Assembly: GCA_051000755.1 (NCBI GenBank)
Contig: JBPCNZ010000154.1
Span: 23,724-87,723, forward strand
Length of the DNA stretch: 64,000 bases
Source of the DNA: JALZAH01 sp051000755
GTDB lineage: Bacteria; Actinomycetota; Acidimicrobiia; Acidimicrobiales; Palsa-688
Reading direction: 5' to 3'
Shown here: positions 37,847 through 45,262 of the stretch, piece by piece
Position numbering within the stretch: the stretch's first letter is position 1
Layout: each line of letters opens with the position of its first letter
Position numbers and translations under genes: made by a program
Notes under the pieces: model-generated
Database searches by the model: none
Seen by the model: only the letters and a program-made list of their open reading frames with translations
What the model was told of the DNA's origin: nothing

Positions 37847-37872
37847 GATAAAGCGCGCCAGTGCGCTTTATC
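37847..37872. promoter_or_regulatory. Perfect 10-bp inverted repeat upstream of the MobA-like gene
   Basis: GATAAAGCGC (37847-37856) and GCGCTTTATC (37863-37872) form a perfect inverted repeat around six bases (GCCAGT), 58 nt before the MobA-like start. It is markedly more AT-rich than its surroundings and has no T-run, so an operator is more likely than a terminator. The preceding 130 bp are G-rich short repeats (GGTGGGC units) with no gene. Confidence 0.55.
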
Positions 37873-37929
37873 ATCCACCAGAACGAGGGATTCGCCGATG
37901 ATGACGGTCGACGAGCGTCTTGCGCAGCC

Positions 37930-38511
37930 ATGACGGAGGCCCTGTCGACCGCGGCGGTGATCCTCGCCGCCGGAGGGGGGAGCCGATTTGCCGAGAGCCC
38001 CGGGGCCGTGGGCCACAAGTTGCTGGCCTCGTGGCGCGGTCGGCCCCTGGTGAGGTGGGCGGTCGACACCGCCGTCGAGGCGGGCATCGGCCCGGTGTGG
38101 GTGGTGACGGGAGCCATCGACCTGACCGGCGTGCTGCCCCCCGAGGTCACGGTGCTGAGCAACCTGGCGTGGGCCGATGGGCAGGCCTCGTCGCTGCAGG
38201 TGGCGGTCTCCGAGGCCGAGGGCCGAGGCTTGGGCGCCATCGTCATCGGCCTCGCAGATCAGCCTCTCCTGTCGGTCGAGTCGTGGCGGGCCGTGGCCGC
38301 GGCAACCTCGCCGATCGCCGTCGCCACCTACGCACAGCGCCGTCGCAACCCCGTCCGACTGGGTCGCGAGGTGTGGGGCGAGCTCCCGAAGACTGGCGAC
38401 GAGGGCGCGAGGGTATTGATCCGGGAGCGCCCCGATCTGGTTTGGGAAGTAGCGTGCAACGGCAATCCGGCTGACATTGACACTGTGGAGGATCTGACCC
38501 GATGGAGCTGA
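37930..38511 (+). CDS. MobA/MocA-like molybdopterin nucleotidyltransferase
   Basis: A 193-residue nucleotidyltransferase. The NTP-binding signature is VILAAGGGSRFAES; VIGLADQPLL is the metal-binding block. Within xanthine-dehydrogenase-type operons, such proteins (MocA) attach CMP to molybdopterin to make the dinucleotide form needed by these enzymes; that specificity is inferred from context. The start ATG 37930 is the first before the motif. It overlaps the CoxG gene by 10 nt. Confidence 0.85.
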   Translation: MTEALSTAAVILAAGGGSRFAESPGAVGHKLLASWRGRPLVRWAVDTAVEAGIGPVWVVTGAIDLTGVLPPEVTVLSNLAWADGQASSLQVAVSEAEGRGLGAIVIGLADQPLLSVESWRAVAAATSPIAVATYAQRRRNPVRLGREVWGELPKTGDEGARVLIRERPDLVWEVACNGNPADIDTVEDLTRWS

Positions 38512-39716
38512 ACAACGATTTCCGGGTAGGCGTGGACCGCGACACCACGTGGGACGTGCTCACGGACCTGGAGCGGATAGCTCCCTTGCTTCCCGGTGCC
38601 CAGCTTCAAGAGGTGGAGGGTGACGAGTACCGGGGGATCGTCAAGGTCAAGGTCGGGCCCATCCAGGCGCAGTACAAGGGCACCGCCACCCTGGTCGAGA
38701 CGGACCAGTCGGCCGGCAAGATGGTCATGAAGGCGTCGGGTCGGGACACTCGTGGTCAGGGCAATGCCAGCGCCACGATCACCCTGACGATGACGGCCGA
38801 TGGGAGCGGGACGAAGGTCACTGCCAACACCGACCTGACGATCAGCGGCAAGGTCGCTCAGTTTGGACGGGGTGTCCTGGCCGACGTGAGTAGCAAGCTC
38901 ATCGGTCAGTTCGTCGACAACCTCGAGGCCGACCTCAACGCCGGCGAGCAGGCGACCAAGCCCAAGGGAGGGTCTAACCCGGGACCGGGCGACGACGTCC
39001 CGGACGAGGCGCCCGGTGAGGCCCTGGTCGGAAACGCCGACAAGGCGGAGACCAACGGTTCCACTGGCTCCAGCCAGACGGCTTCCGGACCGGTGGGGCC
39101 AGGGACCACGGCGCCCACCACGACCGGCACGAGCTCGACGTCCGGCGGGACCACCGCGGCCTCGACCTCCTCGAGCGCAAAGCAATCGGGTCCCCGCAAG
39201 ATCGATTCGCCCGAGCCGGAGCCGGTCGACCTGTTCGATGCGGCCGGCAGCACCATGAAGCGGGCTGCTCCGGTGGTCGGCGGGGTCGTTGTCATCCTGG
39301 TTGCCATCCTTCTCCGCCGCCGGCGTAAGGCCCGTCGGGCGGTCAAGGTCGCAGCCCTCGTCGACGCCAGCCGCAAGGCCCGCAAGAAGGCGGCCAAGCG
39401 AGGCGGCAAGGCCAGCAAGAAGGCTGCGGTGGAAGGGCGCAAGGCGGCCAAGAAGGCGGCCGTGCGCGGCCGCAAGGCCGGTAAGCAGGCCGCCGTTCAT
39501 GGTCGCAAGGCCGGTAAGCAGGCGGCGGTGAAGGGTCGCAAAGCGGGCAAGCAGGCGGCGGTGACGGGCCGCAAGGCGCGCAAGCAGGGCCGCCAGGTGG
39601 CGGCATCAGCCCGTCACGCTGCCGAGGACGCTTCTCGCCGGGCGGCGAAGCGGAGCCGAAAGGCCGCCGCCAAGGCCGCGGCCAAGGCGCAGAAGCGAGC
39701 CAGCCGGGTCGGCTGA
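38502..39716 (+). CDS. CoxG-type SRPBCC protein with membrane anchor and histone-H1-like tail
   Basis: A 404-residue three-part protein. Residues 1-145 are a CoxG/SRPBCC domain (ELNNDFRVGVDRDTTWDVLTDLERIAPLLPGA), whose relatives anchor CO dehydrogenase at the membrane. Residues 150-245 are a disordered Ser/Thr/Gly linker. One hydrophobic segment at about 256-271 is followed by RRRRKARR. Residues 275-404 are a Lys/Ala/Arg-rich tail with five consecutive 11-residue repeats of the form KKAAVxGRKAx (306-360), like histone H1 or bacterial HU-tail sequences. It is the last gene of the first cox run. The tail could bind nucleic acid or acidic partners; that is inference. Confidence 0.88.
   Translation: MELNNDFRVGVDRDTTWDVLTDLERIAPLLPGAQLQEVEGDEYRGIVKVKVGPIQAQYKGTATLVETDQSAGKMVMKASGRDTRGQGNASATITLTMTADGSGTKVTANTDLTISGKVAQFGRGVLADVSSKLIGQFVDNLEADLNAGEQATKPKGGSNPGPGDDVPDEAPGEALVGNADKAETNGSTGSSQTASGPVGPGTTAPTTTGTSSTSGGTTAASTSSSAKQSGPRKIDSPEPEPVDLFDAAGSTMKRAAPVVGGVVVILVAILLRRRRKARRAVKVAALVDASRKARKKAAKRGGKASKKAAVEGRKAAKKAAVRGRKAGKQAAVHGRKAGKQAAVKGRKAGKQAAVTGRKARKQGRQVAASARHAAEDASRRAAKRSRKAAAKAAAKAQKRASRVG
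39417..39581 (+). repeat. Five 33-bp repeats encoding KKAAVxGRKAx
   Basis: Five consecutive 33-bp units (11 residues each) in the 3' part of the CoxG-like gene. Consensus peptide is [KK/KQ]AAVxGRKAx, with the variable position E, R, H, K, T in order. The DNA copies are clearly related but diverged, consistent with old tandem duplication under selection for a basic, helical tail. Confidence 0.85.
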
Positions 39717-39763
39717 CCAGGCCCGTCAGCCGCGTCCGTCGTCTCCGGCCGTACGCTGCCGCA

Positions 39764-40621
39764 ATGGCTGAGCGATCTCTGACCCTGATGGCAGTGCATG
39801 CCCATCCCGACGACGAGGCCACGAGCACCGGCGGGATCCTGGCCCGCTACAGCGCCGAGGGCATCCGCACGGTCCTCGTCACCTGTACTGACGGGGCCTG
39901 CGGCGACGGTCCGGGCGGGGTCAAACCGGGGGAGCCGGGCCACGATCGCGATGCCATTGTGGCCCTGCGCCGCCAGGAGCTCGAGGCCAGCTGCCTCATC
40001 CTGGGCGTCCGCCATCTCGAGCTTCTCGAGTACAGAGACTCTGGGATGATGGGCTGGGCCGACAATGATGCGCCCGGCTCGTTCTGGACCACACCGGTTG
40101 AAGATGGTGCTGACCGGTTGGCCGAGCTCATGGAGCAGTACCAGCCGGACGTCGTGGTCACCTACGACCCGAACGGTTTCTACGGCCACCCGGACCACAT
40201 CCAGGCCCACCGCATCACCATGGTGGCGGCGGAGAAGACCGGCATCCCGGCCAAGGTGTACTGGCCGACGATCCCCCGGTCGCGGATGGGAGAGTTCGCC
40301 CAGCGCATGCGGGAGGCCGGGGTGGACCTGCCCGAGCCTCTCGACCCGGAGCGGGCCGAGGACGCTGATCCAGATGCCGAGCATGGGCCGCCCATGGGAT
40401 CAGACGACGAGGACATCGCCGCCTGGGTTGACGTCGCCGCCTTCGCCGATCGCAAGTACGACGCGCTGGCCGCGCACGCCAGCCAGAGTGACAACATCTT
40501 CTTCCTGCGCATGGGTCGGGAGGTCTTCTCCGAGCTCATGGGCGCGGAGGCCTTCCTTCGCGTGGTCGACCGGACCGGCGTCCCCCTGCCGGAGGATGAC
40601 CTCTTCGCCGGTCTGCGCTGA
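39764..40621 (+). CDS. PIG-L deacetylase, mycothiol MshB/Mca-like
   Basis: A 285-residue zinc-dependent N-acetylglucosamine deacetylase/amidase. Zinc and catalytic motifs are AVHAHPDDEATSTGG near the N-terminus and YGHPDHIQAHRI in the middle; YRDSGMMGW is characteristic of the mycothiol branch. Length matches MshB (GlcNAc-Ins deacetylase) and Mca (mycothiol S-conjugate amidase), about 290 residues. Sequence alone does not separate the two. It is a single gene upstream of the initiator tRNA. Confidence 0.87.
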   Translation: MAERSLTLMAVHAHPDDEATSTGGILARYSAEGIRTVLVTCTDGACGDGPGGVKPGEPGHDRDAIVALRRQELEASCLILGVRHLELLEYRDSGMMGWADNDAPGSFWTTPVEDGADRLAELMEQYQPDVVVTYDPNGFYGHPDHIQAHRITMVAAEKTGIPAKVYWPTIPRSRMGEFAQRMREAGVDLPEPLDPERAEDADPDAEHGPPMGSDDEDIAAWVDVAAFADRKYDALAAHASQSDNIFFLRMGREVFSELMGAEAFLRVVDRTGVPLPEDDLFAGLR

Positions 40622-40677
40622 GGCGGGAGCCACGCCTTCCGAAACGTGTGAGCTCGGTGTTAGAGTGTCCGGACCGC

Positions 40678-40754
<77 letters not shown>

Positions 40755-40767
40755 AGAAAGTGCAGGT

Positions 40768-40800
40768 CAAGAGGGGTCCCCTTCGAGGAGGCCCCTCTTG
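40768..40800 (+). terminator. Hairpin terminator after tRNA-fMet
   Basis: CAAGAGGGG (40768-40776) pairs perfectly with CCCCTCTTG (40792-40800) around a 15-nt loop that itself can pair. It starts 14 nt after the tRNA and is followed by TCTCTCC and then a T-richer stretch, so it probably ends the tRNA transcript. Confidence 0.7.
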
Positions 40801-40810
40801 TCTCTCCGGA

Positions 40811-40832
40811 TTTCTACCGGGTTTTCTACCGG
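40811..40832. repeat. Direct repeats TTTCTACCGG, possible recombinase arm sites
   Basis: Two copies of TTTCTACCGG (40811-40820 and 40823-40832) lie 12 bp apart just after the tRNA terminator. The 11-mer GTTTTCTACCG (40821-40831) recurs inverted at 43073-43083 downstream of the relaxase remnant. Repeats of this kind flank integrase cores as arm-type binding sites; this role is inferred. Confidence 0.5.
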
Positions 40833-40944
40833 ACCGACCGGCAGGGCCTGGCACCGATCACTCGTCTACCGCACTGGATGGCACGCTGAGCCGTCGACGC
40901 CAGCCGGCACCGAGTCGAGCGTGTCGCTCGGGTCGCGAAAGGGG

Positions 40945-41205
40945 TCAGGCCGACGCCGTGGCGCGAAGGACCGCGGCGGCGTAGTCGCTGACCGACCCGG
41001 GAAGGATGCGCAAGTGCACGACCATGCCGGCCGGCTTGGGGACGAGGTCGACAACCTCGGCTACGGCCGGTGCGTCAGGCGTACCGGCCACGACGATGGC
41101 GCCCGGCACGACGACCGAGGGGTCGCGTGCCTCGTCGAGGAACGTCCAGACATAGCCGGTGTCGTCCTCATCGTTGAGATCAGCGGTGATGTCGACTGCG
41201 GTCAT
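40945..41205 (-). CDS. Hypothetical 86-residue protein, second of a coupled pair
   Basis: An 86-residue acidic protein beginning MTAVDITADLNDEDDTGYVW. No motif I can name. Two beta-rich halves (DPSVVVPGAIVVAGTPDAPAVAEVVDL and AGMVVHLRILPG) suggest a small barrel-like fold. Its ATG overlaps the stop of the upstream 150-residue gene (ATGA), so the two are one unit. Its position between the tRNA and the integrase fits a cargo gene of the lost element. A toxin-antitoxin role is possible but unsupported. Confidence 0.55.
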   Translation of the reverse strand: MTAVDITADLNDEDDTGYVWTFLDEARDPSVVVPGAIVVAGTPDAPAVAEVVDLVPKPAGMVVHLRILPGSVSDYAAAVLRATASA

Positions 41206-41654
41206 AGGGGTCTCGGTGCTCGGCGGCGCTGTACCTCGCCATTGTAAGGGTTCTCTTGCGCCGGCCCGAGAGCGTCCAGTAGTCGGCTGGCCTCGGCGTC
41301 CGAGTCGGTGGGGAGCAGGATGGTGAAGTGGGGCCGGCGAAAGGTGGCGAGGACCTCGAAGCCGGCAGAGGCCAGCACCCCGACTGTCACCTCGTGAACA
41401 AGCGGATAGGTGACCAAGCGCCCGGCGAGCAGACCGTCACGGGATGCGGTGCCCTCATCGTCGAGCGCGCCGAACGCGGAGATGCCCAGCAAGGGAGCAC
41501 CGTCGAGGCAGTAGAGGCGTTGTGTCCGGCGGCCGTGAGTCCGCAGTAGCGAGACAGTGTCCGGGCCGCCACGAAGAACGACAAGGGCGTCTGCTGGTCG
41601 GCTTCCGGCTCGTAGTCGGGGCCGCAGTTCCTCCCGCCCGCGGTCGTCAGCCAC
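41202..41654 (-). CDS. Hypothetical 150-residue protein, first of a coupled pair
   Basis: A 150-residue protein from GTG 41654. An alpha/beta pattern is visible: PADALVVLRGG, RTQRLYCLDGAPLLGISAFGAL, LVTYPLVHEVTVGVLASAGFEVLATFRRPHFTILL and a C-terminal helix with DSDAEASRLLDALG. I do not recognise the family. It starts 12 nt downstream of the recombinase stop on the same strand and overlaps the 86-residue gene, so all three may be read together. Confidence 0.55.
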   Translation of the reverse strand: MADDRGREELRPRLRAGSRPADALVVLRGGPDTVSLLRTHGRRTQRLYCLDGAPLLGISAFGALDDEGTASRDGLLAGRLVTYPLVHEVTVGVLASAGFEVLATFRRPHFTILLPTDSDAEASRLLDALGPAQENPYNGEVQRRRAPRPL

Positions 41655-41666
41655 GCTTCGTCTTCG

Positions 41667-42248
41667 TCACTCCGGGCCGAATAGGAGGTCGGCGAAGGTG
41701 GTGGCCGCTTCGGCTTGCATGCCGGGCAGGACGTGCTGGTAGACGGTCATGGTGAACGCAGGGGTCGCATGGCCGAGTCGTTCGCTCACGACCTTGACCG
41801 GAACACGCGATTTCAGCAGCAGGCTGGCGTGGCTGTGACGGAGGTCGTGAAGGCGAATGACGGGCAAGCCGGAGCGGGCGACCAGGCGGTCGAAGGTCTT
41901 GGAGAACAGGTCAGGGTGGATCGGGGCGCCCTCGGGGCGGGCGAACACCAGTCCGTGATCCTCGTGCTGTTCGCCGAGGGCGAGGCGTCCTTCGAGCTGG
42001 CGCTTCCGCCAGGAGTGCAGGGCGGCGACCGTTCGCGGGTCGAGGTCGATCGTCCGGCGGCTCGTGCCAGTCTTGACATCTGCGACTTGGAGGGCGTACG
42101 CGACAGAGATGACCGCTTGGTGAACCGAGAGGCGGCGGGCGTCGAGGTCGACGTCTCGCCAGCGCAGCCCAAGGACCTCACCGCGGCGCATGCCGGTGTT
42201 GGCCGCGAGGTAAAAGGCGGGATGCAGGCGGTCCGGTCGGGACACCAC
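41667..42248 (-). pseudogene. Tyrosine recombinase (integrase), N-terminal half missing
   Basis: The catalytic domain of a phage/ICE-type integrase of about 190 residues. All active-site groups remain: the first Arg in NTGMRRGEVLGLRW, Lys in VKTGTSRRTI, HDLRHSHAS, LGHA and the Tyr nucleophile in TVYQHVLPGM. Homology begins abruptly at about 42245 (LHPAFYLAANTG). The frame stays open to 42317, but those extra codons are antisense to the relaxase fragment. The arm-binding and core-binding domains, normally about 170 residues, are gone, so it is probably non-functional. Confidence 0.85.
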
Positions 42249-42249
42249 G

Positions 42250-43065
42250 ATGCTGGCGTGGCGGCGAGCGAACGTCGCAGCCCTCAACGCCCGGGCTCGG
42301 GCGATCATGACCGACACCGGCAGGCTGACCGGAGCGGAGCTGGACGTCGACGGGGCCGGCTATCGGGCCGGAGATCGGATCGTGACCCTCGCCCCCGGCA
42401 GCAACAGAGACACCGTCACCTCCCAACGCGGCGTCGTCACCAGCGTCGTGGACGTCCATGGCCTCCTGGTGCGTATGGACGATGGGCGTGAACACCGCTT
42501 CGGACCCGATGACATAGGAGCGGACCGCCTGAGCCACGGGTACGCCACAACCGTGCACCGCAGCCAGGGAGCGACCGTCGACGTCGCTCATCTCTTCGCC
42601 GATGGCGGCGGACGCGAACTCGGATATGTCGCGATGAGCAGGGCCCGGCACTTCAGTCAAGTCCACGTCGTCGCCGACAGCGCCGACCTGGCCGTCGAGG
42701 ACCTGGTCCGGGACTGGTCCGCCGAGCGGCGCCAGAGCTGGGCTATCGACACCGGCCAGCCGGATCTGGCCGGCAGGGGGCCCCTGGCCGTGGAAGCCGA
42801 CCCCGCCGCGCCATCCGACCTGCGGGCCACCCTGGGCCGAGGACGGCTCACCGCCGAGCGAGCCGCGCTCGTCGCTGCCCTGCGAGCCGAACCGATTACC
42901 GAGCCCCAAGCGGCCCTCCAACACCTCAAGGCCCTCGACGGCCACATCCGTCGCCTCAACCGCCACCTCGAACCCCAGCCGGCCGCCTCTAGGACCGCCG
43001 GCTATCTGCACGGGGCCGAGGTCGCTCAGCCGGTCCCGGAGCGCGGCCTCACCCCGGACCTCTGA
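42250..43065 (+). pseudogene. MobF-type relaxase/helicase, C-terminal fragment
   Basis: About 271 residues matching the end of the helicase part of TraA/TrwC-type conjugative relaxases: LAWRRANVAALNARARAIM, then GYATTVHRSQGATVDVAHLFADGG and GYVAMSRARHFSQVHVV (helicase motifs V and VI). The relaxase domain and Walker motifs, more than 600 residues upstream in relatives, are missing. The fragment begins exactly where the opposing integrase fragment ends, so a deletion or inversion joined the two. The C-terminal 100 residues look intact. Confidence 0.82.
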
Positions 43066-43490
43066 CGCGGAGCGGTAGAAAACTGCAGTGGAACCCGATG
43101 TTGAGCGCACGCAGCCGCGCGGAGCAGGCTGGGCCATCCCAGCAAGGAGGATCCCACGTCTGAGCAGGTTCGTCCCACGGATAGCCCCCGGTGACCAGGC
43201 AGGTCACCGAGGGCCTATACGGACAGCGCTAGGCCGGGCGGACCGCTGACCAGGGCTGTTCCCGCAGGGGGGTTCCTTGGCCTGCGGGACGACCGGGCAC
43301 CGGCGTCGGTAGGCGCCATACCCGTCGATATGGCGCGTGGCCGAGCGCTCGGGTTTCCTACATCACGCAGCGCAGATGATTCGTTCGGTAGCTCGGGGCG
43401 GACGGAAGACCACTCGTCCCGGGCGCACGTTGACGGCCGGGGAAGCTGACGGCAGCCGCCGACATCCAGGCGGGCAAACTGGTGCCCTCG
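43066..43490. other. Gene-free stretch downstream of the relaxase remnant
   Basis: About 425 bp in which I see no credible gene. It holds the inverted GTTTTCTACCG copy (43073-43083), a strong hairpin (43189-43209) and lower-GC patches. It probably belongs to the decayed element or its border. Confidence 0.6.
43184..43214 (+). terminator. Perfect hairpin after relaxase fragment
   Basis: CGGTGACC (43189-43196) and GGTCACCG (43202-43209) pair perfectly around AGGCA, and after one mismatch GCCC/GGGC extends the stem by four pairs. It is followed by CTATACGG rather than a T-run. It looks like an element-derived terminator. Confidence 0.5.
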
Positions 43491-44300
43491 TTACTGGTTG
43501 ATCGTGTGAGGGGTTACGGTGACCCAGGTCCCGCGGGCGACGAGTACCGATCGCAGGGTTGGCGACGTGCCGGGCCGGTTGAATGGGATGGCGGCGACAA
43601 CCTCGTAGCGTCCCGGCGGCACTACGTAGGAAGCATCGGGTAGGCACGAAGCCGTCCCGACCGTCAGCGACATCTCCATGCTCGCCCCCGGGTCCAACCG
43701 GATGTGCTGCCCGATGGCGGCAACCGCCCCGGCGAGGTTGCCGGCCATGACCTCGTCACCCTCGGCCCGGACACCCCCCGTGAGTACTCCGGTCATGCCG
43801 AGCACCTGTTGTGATCCCCGGTTGGAAAAGACCACCCGTCCACCGAAGTCCTCGCCCGGGGCCACGAGGGCCTCGTCGACGGTGACCGTCAGCTCGAGAC
43901 CGGGAACGGTGACCGCGGGAGTCGGGACCGGCACGGGCTGACGGTCACCGATCCGCTCCGGAGGGTACGGCTTGTGGCCCACGTTGATCTCCAGCGAGGA
44001 CCCGTACTTGCGGTGCAGCTCGGCGGCCAAGGCTACGAAGGGCGCCCGAAGGTGCACCCGGCCGGGGGCGCTCATGCTGAGTGGCCTCCGAGGGTCGTTT
44101 CTCAGCCGCTGATAGATCTCACCGATGTCGGCCTGCTGCTGGGCAAGGGGATGCTCCGCACGCTCGACCCGCACCAACTCTGGGTACTCGACCGACGCCC
44201 GCAAGCCTCGCAAGTGCCTGTCAAGGTCGGAGGTGAACGAGACGATCACGACCTCCCCGTCGACGCGCATCCCTCCGAAGTCCTCTGGATAGGCGGCCAC
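43491..44300 (-). CDS. Hypothetical protein, probably 5'-truncated
   Basis: A 269-residue protein of unknown function. The N-terminal 110 residues (YPEDFGGMRVDGEVVIVSFTSDLDRHLRGLRASV) resemble the small alpha/beta units seen in prodomains of secreted actinobacterial proteases. The C-terminal half (LELTVTVDEALVAPGEDFGGRVVFSNRG) is an immunoglobulin-like beta domain of a secreted protein. Yet there is no signal peptide. Upstream codons (DTGEDARDYV) continue the homology only to a stop near 44332. The likely reading is a secreted protein whose 5' end was lost at a rearrangement point. Confidence 0.55.
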   Translation of the reverse strand: MAAYPEDFGGMRVDGEVVIVSFTSDLDRHLRGLRASVEYPELVRVERAEHPLAQQQADIGEIYQRLRNDPRRPLSMSAPGRVHLRAPFVALAAELHRKYGSSLEINVGHKPYPPERIGDRQPVPVPTPAVTVPGLELTVTVDEALVAPGEDFGGRVVFSNRGSQQVLGMTGVLTGGVRAEGDEVMAGNLAGAVAAIGQHIRLDPGASMEMSLTVGTASCLPDASYVVPPGRYEVVAAIPFNRPGTSPTLRSVLVARGTWVTVTPHTINQ

Positions 44301-44347
44301 GTAGTCGCGGGCGTCTTCGCCGGTGTCCAGGAGTCAATTGCCGCCTC

Positions 44348-45262
44348 GTGATCCCGGGCCGGCCGGACCTCTCCGCATGGTCACAGTCTTCCACGACGAC
44401 AGACGGCCGGTCCGAGCTGCGCTCCATCCTGGCCGAACGGCCCACCTCGGCGAAACCGGGCGACGAGGCCCTCGTCCTCGCCGACGGCTCGATGGAGGGG
44501 TTCGTGGGTGGCACCTGCGCGGAGTCCACCGTCCGGGACCTGTCCCTGACCCTCCTCGACTCCGGCGAGAAGGTCATCGTGCGGATCACCCCGGTGGCCG
44601 AGGACGCCCCATCGGGTTCCGCCGGGACCGCTGGCGTTCCGTCCGGGAGGGTGGTCGTGCACAACCCGTGCCTGTCCGGGGGCACCCTCGAGGTGTTCCT
44701 GGACCCGAACGTGCCCCAGCCCCTCGTCCTGGTGGTGGGTGTGGCCCCGATCGCCGAGGCCCTGGTTGCCGTCGGTGTCCAGCTGGGCTACGCCATGGGC
44801 GCCTACGAAGGCGACATCCCCGCCGACACCGCCGCCATGGTGGTCGCATCGCACGGTCGGGGGGAGGAACGGGCGCTCGGTGCGGCCCTGGAGGCGGGGG
44901 TGCCGTACGTGGGCCTGGTGGCCAGCGCCAAGCGAGGCCGAGCGGTGCTCGACGCACTGGACCTGCCCGCCGCCCTCCGGGAGCGGGTGCGGACACCGGC
45001 CGGCATCGACATCGGGGCCCGCACTCCGGGCGAGGTGGCCGTCTCGGTTCTCGCCGAGATCATCGCCGCCCGCCCCCGGCCCGCCCCACCGGCGGTCGCC
45101 GTGGCCAGACCGGTCGCCGCCGGGGTCGACCCGGTGTGTGGCATGACCGTGGAGGCGGGCGCCGACGCCTTGCACCTCGAGCACGACGGTCAGGTCGTGT
45201 GGTTCTGCGGGAGCGGCTGCATGCAGGCGTTTGGCGCCGCCCCGGCCATGTACGCCCCGTGA
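44348..45262 (+). CDS. XdhC/CoxF-family protein fused to a YHS metal-binding domain
   Basis: A 304-residue XdhC-family maturation protein with GFVGGTCAESTVRDL, a Rossmann part (PLVLVVGVAPIAEALVAVGVQLGYAMG, PYVGLVASAKRG, AGIDIGARTPGEV) and a C-terminal YHS domain (DPVCGMTV...WFCGSGCMQAF) whose cysteines bind metal. Only about ten residues of the usual N-terminal strand precede PTSAKPGDEALV; the first 25 codons after GTG 44348 look unrelated, so its 5' end may be truncated. It opens the second cox accessory set and overlaps MoxR by 4 nt. Confidence 0.82.
   Translation: MIPGRPDLSAWSQSSTTTDGRSELRSILAERPTSAKPGDEALVLADGSMEGFVGGTCAESTVRDLSLTLLDSGEKVIVRITPVAEDAPSGSAGTAGVPSGRVVVHNPCLSGGTLEVFLDPNVPQPLVLVVGVAPIAEALVAVGVQLGYAMGAYEGDIPADTAAMVVASHGRGEERALGAALEAGVPYVGLVASAKRGRAVLDALDLPAALRERVRTPAGIDIGARTPGEVAVSVLAEIIAARPRPAPPAVAVARPVAAGVDPVCGMTVEAGADALHLEHDGQVVWFCGSGCMQAFGAAPAMYAP

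Larger units (their letters stand above)
40801..43490. mobile_element. Decayed integrated element beside tRNA-fMet
   Basis: Between the tRNA terminator and the next chromosomal-looking gene lie two small unknown genes, a tyrosine recombinase lacking its N-terminal half, a relaxase/helicase lacking its N-terminal part, and about 425 bp without a gene. TTTCTACCGG-type repeats lie near the left end (40811-40832) and an inverted copy lies after the relaxase (43073-43083). This looks like the scar of an integrative conjugative or plasmid-like element that used the tRNA locus. Exact borders are uncertain; no second copy of the tRNA 3' end was seen. Confidence 0.6.

Noticed and set aside
43363..43647. 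94-residue minus-strand open frame
   Set aside because: Arg/Pro-rich composition, overlaps the end of the hypothetical gene at 43491 in another frame, no recognisable motif.
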